Shown here: positions 33,077-43,400 of the stretch, piece after piece
Layout of the letters: each line of letters starts with the position of its first letter
How positions within the stretch are numbered: position 1 is the first letter of the stretch
Origin: Cerioporus squamosus
Lineage: Eukaryota; Basidiomycota; Agaricomycetes; Polyporales; Polyporaceae
NCBI GenBank assembly: GCA_022592435.1
Contig: JABYQS010000031.1
Coordinates: 62,001 to 126,000, forward strand
Direction of reading: 5' to 3'
DNA length: 64,000 bases
The notes under the pieces: model-generated
Told to the model about the DNA's origin: nothing
The model's database searches: none
The model's input: only the letters and a program-made list of their open reading frames with translations
Made by a program: the position numbers and the translations under genes

Positions 33077-35203
33077 ATGTATTCACTCCTCAGCGCCGCC
33101 GCACTTGCTGCCCTCGTTGCCGGGGCTTGTTTGCTGCTCTTTAGCTCCTACTGGCATCGGACCCCCGCCAAGCCTCGACTCCCTCCTGGTCCGCGACCAC
33201 TACCCGTCATCGGAAACCTTCTGGACATTCCGAAGGTGCGACCTTGGGAAGTATACCGGGAGCTGAGTCTGAAGTATGGTGAGTGCCTGCTTCATTGCGA
33301 CCGTGTAGAGTTGACATGCGGTGCTGAGCGTGAGCCCTTCGTAGGCAACCTTATCTCCCTGAACGTTCTGGGACGCACTCTGATTGTTGTCAACAACCAC
33401 GACATCGCGGTCGATCTTCTCGAGAAGCGCTCCTCTATATACTCCTCCAGACCTCCATCATACACCGTCGATTTGTGAGTCGTACCCTCCGAGTCTCTGG
33501 TCTCTTGCACACATCAGACAGCTGCTAATCACGACTTGCGTAGGTGCGGGTGGGGATGGGACTTCGCGTTCATGCCCTATGGCCCACTGTGGCGAGCTCA
33601 TCGACGCGTTCTCTCTCCTCACTTGAGTCGAGACGGTGTCTCGATGTTCAACGACTACCACGCGACGAGCGCACACCATCTCCTCCAGCGTCTCCTCAGT
33701 ACCCCAGACAAGCTGGTAGATCACGTCCGGCTGTTAGTCGTGTGTATCTCCTCCGCAACCTCGATACTCACCTGGTCTCTTCATATGAACTTCTCGCAGC
33801 GCTGTCGGTGCAACGCTGATGAAAGCAGTCTACGGCCTAGAGATCACCGACGAGTACATCAAGCTCTTTGCCGACGCGTTTTCTAGCTCGGATATCTTGC
33901 TGAACGGCAGCATCCTGGACTTCCTCCCCTTCCTCGCCCACGTCCCGACATGGCTCCCGGGAACTGCGTTCTTGCGACGCCTCGCGTACTACCGCCAGGT
34001 AGTGCTCGCGATGCGCGATATTCCGTGGAGAGACGCAGAAGCGGCGATTGTGAGTTTGGTCGCTGTAGCTCTTGAAGTGGGCACGCTGACCGCTGTGGAC
34101 GCCAGAGCGAAGGGGACGCGCTCGTCAGTCTGGCGAGCGCATCCGTGGAGAGCATATCGCAGTTGCAGGGAGAAGACGCCGCCCAGCAAGACGAAATCTG
34201 TAGGAATGCACTGTCATTAGCATATGGTGGTAGGTGCATGCCCCCGCTTCGAACTGCAGGCTCCTGACACACAGCGTGACCTCGCTCAGCTGGTATCGAC
34301 ACAGTGAGTCTTGCTCAAGGATGCCTCTGGAGTATCCAACTCACAAGCATCGCGTTGTGCAGACCTATGCGACACTTTGTGCCTTCTTCGTGGCCATGTC
34401 GTTGTACCCGGAGGTACAGAAGAAGGCCCGGGCAGAACTAGACGCTGTCGTCGGACCGTCGCGACTCCCCACGCAGGCTGACCGCCACAGCTTGCCCTAC
34501 GTCGGCGCTGTCATCAAGGAGACGCTACGGTGGCACAACGCTACGCCGCTCCTGATTCCACACTTTAGCACCGCGGACGACCATTATGATGGCTTCTTCA
34601 TACCGGCGAACTCTGTTATCCTGGTGAACGCATGGTATGTACCTGGCCAACAAAGGGTCCTTCTGCGATTGTGCTCACCGTTATCATGGTGCAGGTCCAT
34701 CCTGCATGACCCCGAGATGTACCCGGAACCGGACAAGTTCATCCCAGAGCGATTTCTCCCGGACGGGAAGCCCGACACGACCGTCAGAGACCCCGCCACC
34801 GTGATCTTTGGGTATGGTCGCCGGTCAGTGCTCCAATTCTTCACGGCTCTCCTGTCGAGCTCGAGCTGACTTGGCTGGCCTGCACAGGATCTGTCAAGGA
34901 CGATACTTCGCGGACGCGGCGCTGTTCACGTGCATTGCGTCGGTCCTGCACACTCTGGATATCTCGCTGCCCCTCGACGACGACGGTCGGCCTGTTCGAA
35001 AGGAGCCAAGCAGAAGCACGGACCTGGTGACGTACGTTCTGCAATGCATGAGACTCATCGTTGTGCTCACTGGAGTCGACAGACATATTGAGGACTGCAG
35101 ATGCACCATAAAGCCTCATTCCATCAGCGCAGAAGCTCTTAATACGCAATTGTTCACTGTGACGGGCGTCAAGCTTTCGAGTTCGCGAAGTCTGTGTAAG
35201 TAG
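33077..35203 (+). CDS. Cytochrome P450 monooxygenase, copy 2
   Basis: This is a tandem paralogue of the preceding P450 with the same intron pattern and closely similar blocks (LLEKRSSIYSSR, GSILDFLPFLAHVPTWLPG, KETLRWHNAT, PDKFIPERFL). It has an N-terminal anchor (LAALVAGACLLLF) and hinge LPPGPRPLPVIGN. The oxygen-binding segment reads AGIDT joined to TYATLCAFF. The haem loop is FGYGRR joined to ICQGR, so the residue after the ligand Cys is Gln rather than the Pro of copy 1; the Cys and following Gly are kept. The start at 33077 is chosen because it places the membrane anchor directly at the N-terminus. The protein is slightly longer than copy 1 at the C-terminus (TVTGVKLSSSRSL). Its substrate is unknown. 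It is probably expressed with its neighbour, but this is inference from position only. Confidence 0.92.
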
Positions 35204-35783
35204 GAGCAGCTCACCGGTCGAGGGGTATTTTCTCCCATAAGTCACCAGTCGCCATGTTGACAGTAGCATACTCCAACCACTGTCCGGTCAAGAGCCTATG
35301 CATGACATGCTCCGGTCTCCCGCGGCAGTAGTAGGTTGAGGTTTCACAAAGGTTTCATGATACTCCACGCCACCGGTGTCGTCGGGGATGCCAGAAGCAA
35401 GTACTACGTGAGCCCAGCTAGATCAAATTAAGCGGTATTCTTGCATTCGAGTCGAATGAAGCTTGTGCTGCGTGAGGCAGAAGGCCGGAAGACGAGAAGA
35501 GCGGCGCAACCACAGACGGATCCCGATATGGCGAGTGCGGGGGACGGCGCTAGGCAGTCGTCACTGCGGAGGAGCTCACCACGACCTCTCCGGAAGGCGA
35601 TGTGATCTTTCTCCCTCTTATCTTCCCTCCGTACCCCCTCCGCTCCCTCCCATCCACCACCGTCGACGACGACGACGAGCAGCACACACTTTGCGGACGC
35701 TGGAAGGACGCAGAAGACTCTCTTTGCTGCGGGCGACGGACCGAGCGGCACAAGTGCCCCGATCAGTACCGTGACCACCCACC
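35204..35783. other. Intergenic region
   Basis: 580 bases with no supported gene; it presumably holds the terminator of the second P450 and the promoter of the next gene. Confidence 0.5.
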
Positions 35784-36788
35784 ATGCTCGTCGCAGCAGT
35801 CCAGATCGTGCTCGGCCTGCTCTCCCTCATCCTCTCTGGAGTGCTTGCTACATCTCCTTACGCCAGTTCAGGCTCGTCCGATGGCCAGGTCATCCTTGCG
35901 GAGACGTTCAAGAAGGACCGCGAGTACGAGCGTGGGGAGCTGCCGCCGACGGAGAACACCTTTGGATGGATTGACCCCAGGCTGAGGGGTGGACGATTCA
36001 TTGATGTGAGTTCCTGTACCCTCATCGGACCCGTATACGTATGAACTGTGGTGCTGCAGTACACGAGCGATAAACTTGGAGAGCCTTTGAACATCATCAT
36101 CTCCGCGCAGTCCGATCCTTACATTCTCACCGAGGAGGGCATGCAGATATACGTCAAGTGAGTTGCAATCCCGCGCATACAGTCGCTTACGCTTATGAAT
36201 GACTGCAACAGGTCCATTGGTTTCAACCGAGAGTGCCTTGGGCTGCACTACGGTCACATCCACGAAGCAGACCTCGGAGATGGTCTCGGTCGCAAGCCGG
36301 AGCAATTCCTCGGTCGTCAACACTACTTCCCCATCATGGGGACATGCTGGGAGAGCGTCCGCGGCGGGCATCATTTCCGCGCATGGCGCCAGAACGGCAC
36401 CGACGCCAACAGCGGGGCATGGTTCCTTGGGTACGTACTGCCCTCTACCTCTATGCCGATTGACCTCCGTACCAATAATGCATTGTCTCCAGTGCGTCGG
36501 AGGAGATGGACTCTTCCAAGAACCACATGATCGTGGAGGACGGCTACAACCGCGGGCGGAATTACATCGTCGAGCGTGCGACCGAGGGGAGTCATTGGAG
36601 AGGCATGTGGTGGAAAGCGGCGGTCGAGTGGCGTGAAGGGTTGCTTGAGCGGGGCAAGCGAGGTATGTTTCTGCCCTACTCTATCGAGCTGTGCGTGTGG
36701 AGCTGACGACTGCGGTCTTGGAATAGGTGTCAATCATGGCATTGAGCAGGATGGCCGCGTTGCGATCTTGACCATTTATCGACTCTGA
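35784..36788 (+). CDS. Conserved fungal secreted or membrane-anchored protein of unknown function
   Basis: The N-terminus (MLVAAVQIVLGLLSLILSGVL) is a signal peptide or signal anchor. After it come FGWIDPRLRGGRFIDYTSDK, LNIIISAQSDPYILTEEGM, ECLGLHYGHIHEADLGDGLG, YFPIMGTCWESVRGGHHFRA and NSGAWFLGASEEM. I recognise these as a protein found across fungi but without a known activity. The many His, Trp and Cys residues in HYGHIHEADLGDG and GTCWESVRGGHHF are candidates for ligand or metal binding, which is speculation. Exons run 35784-36005, 36060-36157 and onward, and the frame is intact to TGA at 36786-36788. It sits between the P450 pair and the MFS pair on the same strand, so a link to them is possible but not shown. 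Confidence 0.82.
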
Positions 36789-37924
36789 CCCACCGGACTG
36801 TTCTATCCCGCTTCCACCCCTCTTGCATCTTTCACATGATCACTCTCACGACCTCTCACGTTCTGATTACTCACTCCCTTATGTATGTGTTCACATCTAC
36901 CCCCGTCACCTCACATATTTATCGCTACTATGCCTCTTGCTCTCGCATGGACTCACAGGATATAGATTGACCTACTGACTGACGTAGAGTCTGGATTCCA
37001 ACCCCTCCTCACCACCCCACTCGTTTATCCTTTGGGATGGCTTGTATATCATTCGCATTGGCAGTGCATTGTATCTCCCGGGGTTGTACGAGTTGCTATC
37101 TGTATTTATGGTCCTCGGCGCACTTGCTTGTTTGTAGGTTCTCTGCTGTACGCGCATGTAATGTCATGACATCGTTTGTGTATCTCGCCCGGGGGGTACG
37201 ACGAGGCAGCCGAGATAGTCATCGGTGCGGGCATGCTAGGTATGTGTCTCCCGTCTCTTCTGATAGAAAGCTGCTTTTCCGCTGATGATGTATTGCGCAG
37301 GTAGGTGTCACTCGAGGAACGCTGGGATTAGTTGGGCGCCTCCTGGCGCACGTTCTGTCCAACTCTCTCCAAGAAAGTAACCTTCCTTGTCAAACGTGGG
37401 TCGCTTGGGAACCCCAGCAAAGCGAAGCCTCTACAGGTATCGGCCGCCAGTCCCACATGTCGATATGAGGAGCCTCTGATGCAGCAGGTCACACCTGTCC
37501 AACGTCGTCGTATTGCGAACCACAGCACTTCCATCAGCGAGGCCGTCTGGGAGTGAAGCGCAAAGGTGAGTGTCCAAGTTCCATGTCGTCCTAGAGAGCG
37601 TCCGCAGGGTACCAGCTGACCGTCGACCCGTCAGACTCAGCGGCTGAGAGAACGCACGCGACGTCTTCCACGTCCGCCCCGGACGGAACAGCGCGTCCGT
37701 TATCGCCATCGTCCTTCCTCGCTGGTCGCGACGCCACATGCTCGAGCCGCTGTTGAACATTGACGACCAAGTGGAGATACAAAGCCTCGGTCGGGGGGAG
37801 GCGGCATCCTGCCAATGGTCGTCCACCTCCTATCTCCCCGCTCCCAATACCCTTGAGTCGAGTTTTATAACCATCCTGCGTCGACTCGTGACAGTAGTGC
37901 TGCATACCGACGACGAGATAGGAG
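36789..37924. other. Intergenic region before the MFS pair
   Basis: About 1.1 kb with no supported gene. The long minus-strand frame across its right half is the shadow of the MFS gene and its leader. Confidence 0.5.
37864..37870 (+). promoter_or_regulatory. TATA-like element of MFS copy 1
   Basis: TTTATAA lies about 55 bases before the ATG at 37925. Confidence 0.42.
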
Positions 37925-40170
37925 ATGAGTAGCACGCCCTCTGACGAGCTCGCCCGGCGTTCGTCCGACGCTGGAGTCGCGACGGATACGAAGTCGCCCG
38001 TGTTCCACGAAACCTCCGTGGACGCTGAGGCGGCCGAGTCCGCATTCCCGCCTTTGGTGGGGACCCACGATATCTTCGAAGGAGAGGAAGACGCGGTCGA
38101 CCCTGTGTACCAAGCCAAGGCGCGGATCCTGAACGCAGCGTTCCAGGAGATCGGGATGGGCAGGTACCAGTGGTGGCTCTTCTTCGTTGGGGGCTTTGGG
38201 TGGTTCACGTGAGTCCTTCTCAGTCTCTCGGCGGTGCGTCTTGGGCTCACCGTTGATATGCTCAGAGATAACGCGTGGCCTGTGAGTTGCAGTCGCAGTC
38301 GCAGCTGGTATCGGGAAAAATGGCTGTATACACGGCTAACCAAACCGCCTTGCAGTGCATAACGGGCCTGATCATCAACCCGGTCGTTCTCGAGTTTGCG
38401 GGGTTCAAGGGACCCTTCCTCATCCTCGCACAAAGCATCGGCCTGCTCGTAGGCGCTGTATTCTGGGGAGTTGGATGCGACATCTGGGGCCGAAGGTCTG
38501 TCCTCCCAGCACCCCCTGGACCCAATCCAGCGCACTGACCCAACATCCCCCTTGCAGATGGTCATTCAATCTCACCCTCCTCATCACCGGCACGTTCGCG
38601 CTCTCCGCCGGGGGCGCGCCCACTGCGCTCGCGCTCTGCGCGCTCATCGCGACCTGGAACACCGGCGTCGGGGGCAACCTGCCCGTCGACTCGGCCGTGT
38701 TCCTCGAGTTCGTGCCAGCGTCGCACCAGTGGCTGCTCACCGTGCTCTCGATCTGGTGGGCCGTCGGCCAGCTCGTCGCGAGCCTCGTCGCGTGGCCGTT
38801 CATCGCGAACTTGTCGTGCACCGAGGCGGCGTCGTGCACGCGCGAGGGGAACATGGGCTGGCGGTACTTTCTGTGGACGATGGGCGCGCTGATGATGGTG
38901 CTGTTCGGGCTGCGGTTTTTTGTGTTCAGGATGTATGAGAGCCCGCGGTTCCTTGTGGGGCGGGGACGGGATGCGGAGGCGGTGGATGTGGTGCACGCGG
39001 TGGCAAGGTTTAATGGGAGGACGTCGAGCTTGACGGTGGATATGCTGAGGGAGGCGGAAGGTGTCGTTGTGGAGAAGGCCTCCGAGGCGATGGAGGGGAA
39101 GAAAGCGAGGGTGGTGGATGCAAGTGCGAGGGGCGCGTTGGCGCGGAAGCTGAGTGTAGTGGATACGGGACATGTGAAGGCCTTGTTTGCAACCAGGAAG
39201 ATGGCGTATTCGACGAGCTTGCTCATCGTCTTGTGGGGTCAGTCGTTTTCTAGAACTCAATTTCGAGACGATGCTGACGAGGTTGCGTCATGTAGCATTC
39301 ATCGGGCTTGCCTTTCCTCTGTGCGTCTTCTGCAGCGGTCCTGTGGTCGTTTGCTAATTGTGCTGCAGGTACAACGGATTTGTTACAGTATTGTGAGCGC
39401 TAGCGTTGATTTTGTCAACTCTTGCAAGCTTGGCTGATAAGTCTCATAGCCTGCAAACACGAGGGGCCCACTTCGGAGACGGATCTCTCTACATCACGTA
39501 CCGCAACGTGAGCCTACACTCTTCGAAGTCCCGCACTCGGATGACGAGCACTCACATGAACGATATAGCAAGTGATATTGAGCATTATGGGCATCCCAGG
39601 AGCTCTCCTCGCTGGGTGGATGGTTGAGCGGCGTTACCTTGGGAGGAAAGGCACCCTTGCAATCTCGACAGGTGCGTGCCTTCTGTTCCTTTTTCCTACT
39701 CCCAGTATTGGATACCTATGTACCGGGACTGACATCGCCATGCGCTAGCGCTCACTGGCGTCTTCCTGTTCGCGAGCACGACCGCACGCACCTCCGACGC
39801 GCTCCTCGGCTGGAACTGCGGCTACACCTTTGCGAATAACGTCATGTACGGCACGCTGTACGCCCTCTCTCCGGAGATCTTTCCGGCCAAGGATCGAGGG
39901 ACGGGCAACGCGCTCGTCGCCGCTGCGAATCGGGTCTTCGGCATCATGGTGAGTGCTACATAGTCACCCTCGTCGTGCGAGCTGGGGCGTTCAGATGTAC
40001 AGCTTGAGAGGCTGACGACGGGGACGTTACATCCTCAGGCCCCTATCATTGCGCTGTATGCGGATTTGTCGACGCCTGTCCCGATATATGTCTCTGGGAC
40101 GTTGTTCATTGTGTCTGGGCTCATCGCGCTGCTGTTGCCGTTCGAACCCCGAGGGAGGGCGTCCATCTAG
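37925..40170 (+). CDS. SV2-like MFS transporter, copy 1
   Basis: This is a major facilitator superfamily carrier of about twelve membrane helices, most like the fungal group related to synaptic vesicle protein SV2. It probably sits in the plasma or vacuolar membrane. After a ~60-residue acidic cytosolic leader (DAVDPVYQAKARILNAAFQE) comes GMGRYQWWLFFVGGFGWFTD, the first helix. The hallmark loop between helices 2 and 3 is FWGVGCDIWGRRW. Further blocks are GVGGNLPVDSAVFLEFVP, LTVLSIWWAVGQLVASLVA and ESPRFLVGRGRDAEAVDVVH, the last being the loop after helix 6. Splicing restores FIGLAFPLYNGF, LQTRGAHFGDGSLYITYRN and LGWNCGYTFANNVMYGTLY through to TAG at 40168-40170. The frame is intact. The substrate is unknown. 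Copy 2 follows in the same orientation. Confidence 0.93.
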
Positions 40171-40967
40171 GTGGTGAGCCGGAGGTATCAAGTTGTCGAT
40201 TGTGCTGGCGGCTTCGACGTATGCAAGATGAAGCTGCAGGAGAAGGAGATCAATGCAATATGTTGCTTCTTGTGGCTTGGTGTCTCAGTAGAATCTCAGG
40301 TAACCCTAGGTAACCTTGTCTTCAAGTCATGCGCTCTTCATTGACTCGAAAGAGTTGAAACAACCGCGACAACACATACAGTAACAAGGACCCGCGATCA
40401 TCGAGGATACCAAATTGATGACCGGACTCGATCAAATGATCGAGATTGGCGGGCAGTCGAGTCGGGTCGGCGCGCGTACTAAGTACTGTACTGTGTCTCA
40501 TAACCTCTCATAACACTGAGTTTGCACAACCCCTACTGGTCAACTTGTCCGAGCGAGTCGCATCCTGGACGATCCCTACTCTTCTGGATGCTCTGACCTC
40601 ACCGTGAGGACACCTACGGCTGCGAAATGAGCCGTGAGGAGCCGGGAAGAGTCTGGGACGGCCAAGTCACGGCCTTGGAGCGACTTGATGGAGTTCATTG
40701 TCCAGCGTCGAAAGGTGGAGTTCTGTCCATGCGGTGAGCATCAAATAGCGCAAGAACACAGCTCGTTATCGTAAGTAGTCCTCCCTGGCTATCAAGGCTG
40801 CGACGCTCGCTTGCAGGCTTCCCTATAACCTTACGATACTTCTGACGCTCGCCCGGCTTCGTATACATATGTAATCCTCGCGTCCTCGCCCCGCCTTTTC
40901 CCCACCTCGATACCCACTGGCGGAGGGGTCTTGCTGAGCGTTCTGCACGGACTCGGCCGCGGTCAGC
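40171..40967. other. Spacer between the MFS genes
   Basis: About 800 bases with no gene; it should contain the promoter of the second transporter. Confidence 0.5.
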
Positions 40968-43179
40968 ATGAGCTCACCGATATCACCTGTGCGACTGGCC
41001 CGTGACCATTCTGGGGACTCCGAGTCCAGGAAGCGCGCATCGTCTGACGACGTCGAGGCAAAGAAGGCCATCACTGTCGACACCCACGATGTCTTCAACG
41101 AGGAGGAGTCGGGCGTGGACCCGGTATACCAGGCGAAGGCGAGGTTGCTGAACGATGCATTCCAGGAGATCGGCATGGGAAAGTACCAGGTGTGTTCAGG
41201 TGTTTTCCGGGATCTGCGTGGTCTCACACTAGTCCGGGAAGTGGTACCTGTTCATCGTCGCTGGCTTTGGCTGGTTCTCGTGAGTACATACATCCAGTTC
41301 GTGCTGTGTGGTTAGCGGTGATTCAACGCGCGTGCGATAGGGACAACCTATGGCCCGTGAGTTGGCCGATGTGTCAAGTCTGCGTGTACACTGCGACTCA
41401 AGCGAACACCCACTAGATCGTCACCGGTCTCATCCTAGATCCTGTGGTTAACGAGTTCGGCTTCCAAGGCCCCTTCCTCAAGCTCGGGCAGAACATCGGT
41501 CTCCTCGTCGGCGCGGCATTCTGGGGCGTGGGCTCAGACGTCTGGGGTCGCAAGTACGTCAACTCCATTCACTCACGGGGCATACACCAACCGATGTGGC
41601 TCCCGCCCGCAGATGGTGCTTCAACATCACCCTCTTCATCACCGGTATCTTCGCCATCGCCGCGGGTGGCTCGCCTAACTCCATCGCGCTCTGCTCGCTC
41701 GCGGCGGTCTGGAGCGTCGGTGTCGGCGGGAACCTGCCAGTCGACTCCGCAGTTTTCCTCGAGTTCATCCCCGCCTCGCACCAGTATCTGCTCACCGTGC
41801 TCTCCATCTGGTGGGCGTTCGGCCAGCTCGTCGGTAGCCTCGTCGCGTGGCCGCTCATCGCAGACTTTTCGTGCGCGTCCGCGGCGGACTGCCCGCGGTC
41901 GTCGAACATGGGCTGGCGGTACTTCCTGTACACGATGGGCGGGCTGATGATGCTGATGTTCGTGCTGCGTTTCTTTGTATTCCACATGTACGAGAGCCCG
42001 AAGTACCTCATGGGCCGCGGGCGGGATGCGGAGGCGGTGGAGATCGTGCACAAGGTCGCGAGGTACAATGGGCGCACGAGCACCTTGACTCTGGAGATGC
42101 TGCAGGATGTCGAGAAGACGCATGGAAGTAGTAATGGGGTTGACGAGAAGCCTGTGCTGGATACGAGCGCAAAGGCCGCGGTGTTGAGAAAGCTGAACAT
42201 GTTCAGCGGGGGACATGTGAAGTCGCTGTTCGCCTCGCGGAAGCTGGCGTACTCGACGACACTGCTCATTATCCTGTGGGGTGAGTCGCTTCGGTTCTTG
42301 CGTCTCTAGTGAAGGTACTTACTGACTATATCTTGTTCAGCCTTCATCGGCCTCGCCTTCCCTCTCTACAACGGCTTTGTGACGTTCTTGTGAGTTGTCT
42401 CCGCGCTGCCATGTATCCACAGGATTCACAGATACGCCGTTGCGGGCCAGCCTTGCAACGAGGGGAGCACACTACGGGGACGGATCAATATACATCACCT
42501 ATCGCAACGTATGTGTACCTTTCCTTGTCCACGACCGCTCACGCTCATTATTACGCGCATATAGCAAGTCATCCTAAGCGTAATCGGCGTTCCTGGCGCA
42601 TTGCTCGCAGGATGGATGGTCGAGCTGCCCTACCTTGGCCGCAAAGGCACCCTCTCCATCTCCACGCGTACGTCTCCTCCCCCTCCTCTTTTCACCCTCT
42701 CGTCCCTGTGTCCGACGACAAAACTCACTGACATCTCTGGGTTGCTCTCAGTCATCACTGGGGTGTTCCTCTTCGGAAGCACGACGTCACGCTCGTCCAA
42801 CGCGCTCCTTGGTTGGAACTGCGGCTTCACGTTCGCGAGCAACGTCATGTACGGCGTCCTCTACGCCGTCTCGCCCGAGCTCTTCCCCACAAAGTCGCGC
42901 GGGACGGGCAACGCGATCGTCGCATCGGCGAACCGCGTCTTCGGTATTATGGTGCGTCCCTTCCTTCCTTTTTTCCTCCCTCCCTCTCCCTTTGTTCCTT
43001 CCTTGCTCTTCTCGCATGATTCAGAGCTGACGGATGAGACGATGCAGGCTCCTATCATCGCGCTGTATGCGGACTTGTCGACGCCGGTGCCGATCTACGT
43101 GTCGGGCGCACTCTTCCTTGTCTCGGGGCTCATCGCGCTGTTGTTGCCGTTCGAGCCGAGAGGGAAGGCGTCCCTCTAG
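40968..43179 (+). CDS. SV2-like MFS transporter, copy 2
   Basis: This is a tandem paralogue of the preceding transporter. The leader (SGVDPVYQAKARLLNDAFQE), helix 1 (KYQ joined to a WYLF segment), the loop GVGSDVWGRKW, GVGGNLPVDSAVFLEFIP and the loop ESPKYLMGRGRDAEAVEIVH all align with copy 1 at the same exon positions. The distal half (FPLYNGFVTFL, RGAHYGDGSIYITYRN, LLGWNCGFTFASNVMYGVLY, GLIALLLPFEPRGKASL) ends at TAG 43177-43179. Differences cluster in the N-terminal leader and in the cytosolic loop after helix 6, where copy 1 has EGVVVEKASEAMEGKK and copy 2 has EKTHGSSNGVDEK. The order of the paralogues suggests recent tandem duplication. Substrate unknown; the P450 neighbours hint at export of an oxidised small molecule, which is inference. 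Confidence 0.93.
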
Positions 43180-43400
43180 ATCGCCTCTCCGGCCATCCCT
43201 TCGATGTATGATTTATGATCAAAATGACCTGACGCAGGTCTGCTTCAGTGCTCACGACTTCCGGGATGTACTGTTATTGGAATGATACTGCTATCGCTAC
43301 ATATACTTACATGTGTCGCCGTCACCCCCATGGATACCAAGGTCGGGCAAAGCGTGCGAGTGGATGTGGACTTGAATGATGGCGGGGTGAGCGGGTCTTG

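Noticed and set aside
37591..39260. Several long minus-strand frames across MFS copy 1
   Set aside because: Antisense shadows; the plus-strand transporter has membrane helices and MFS motifs.
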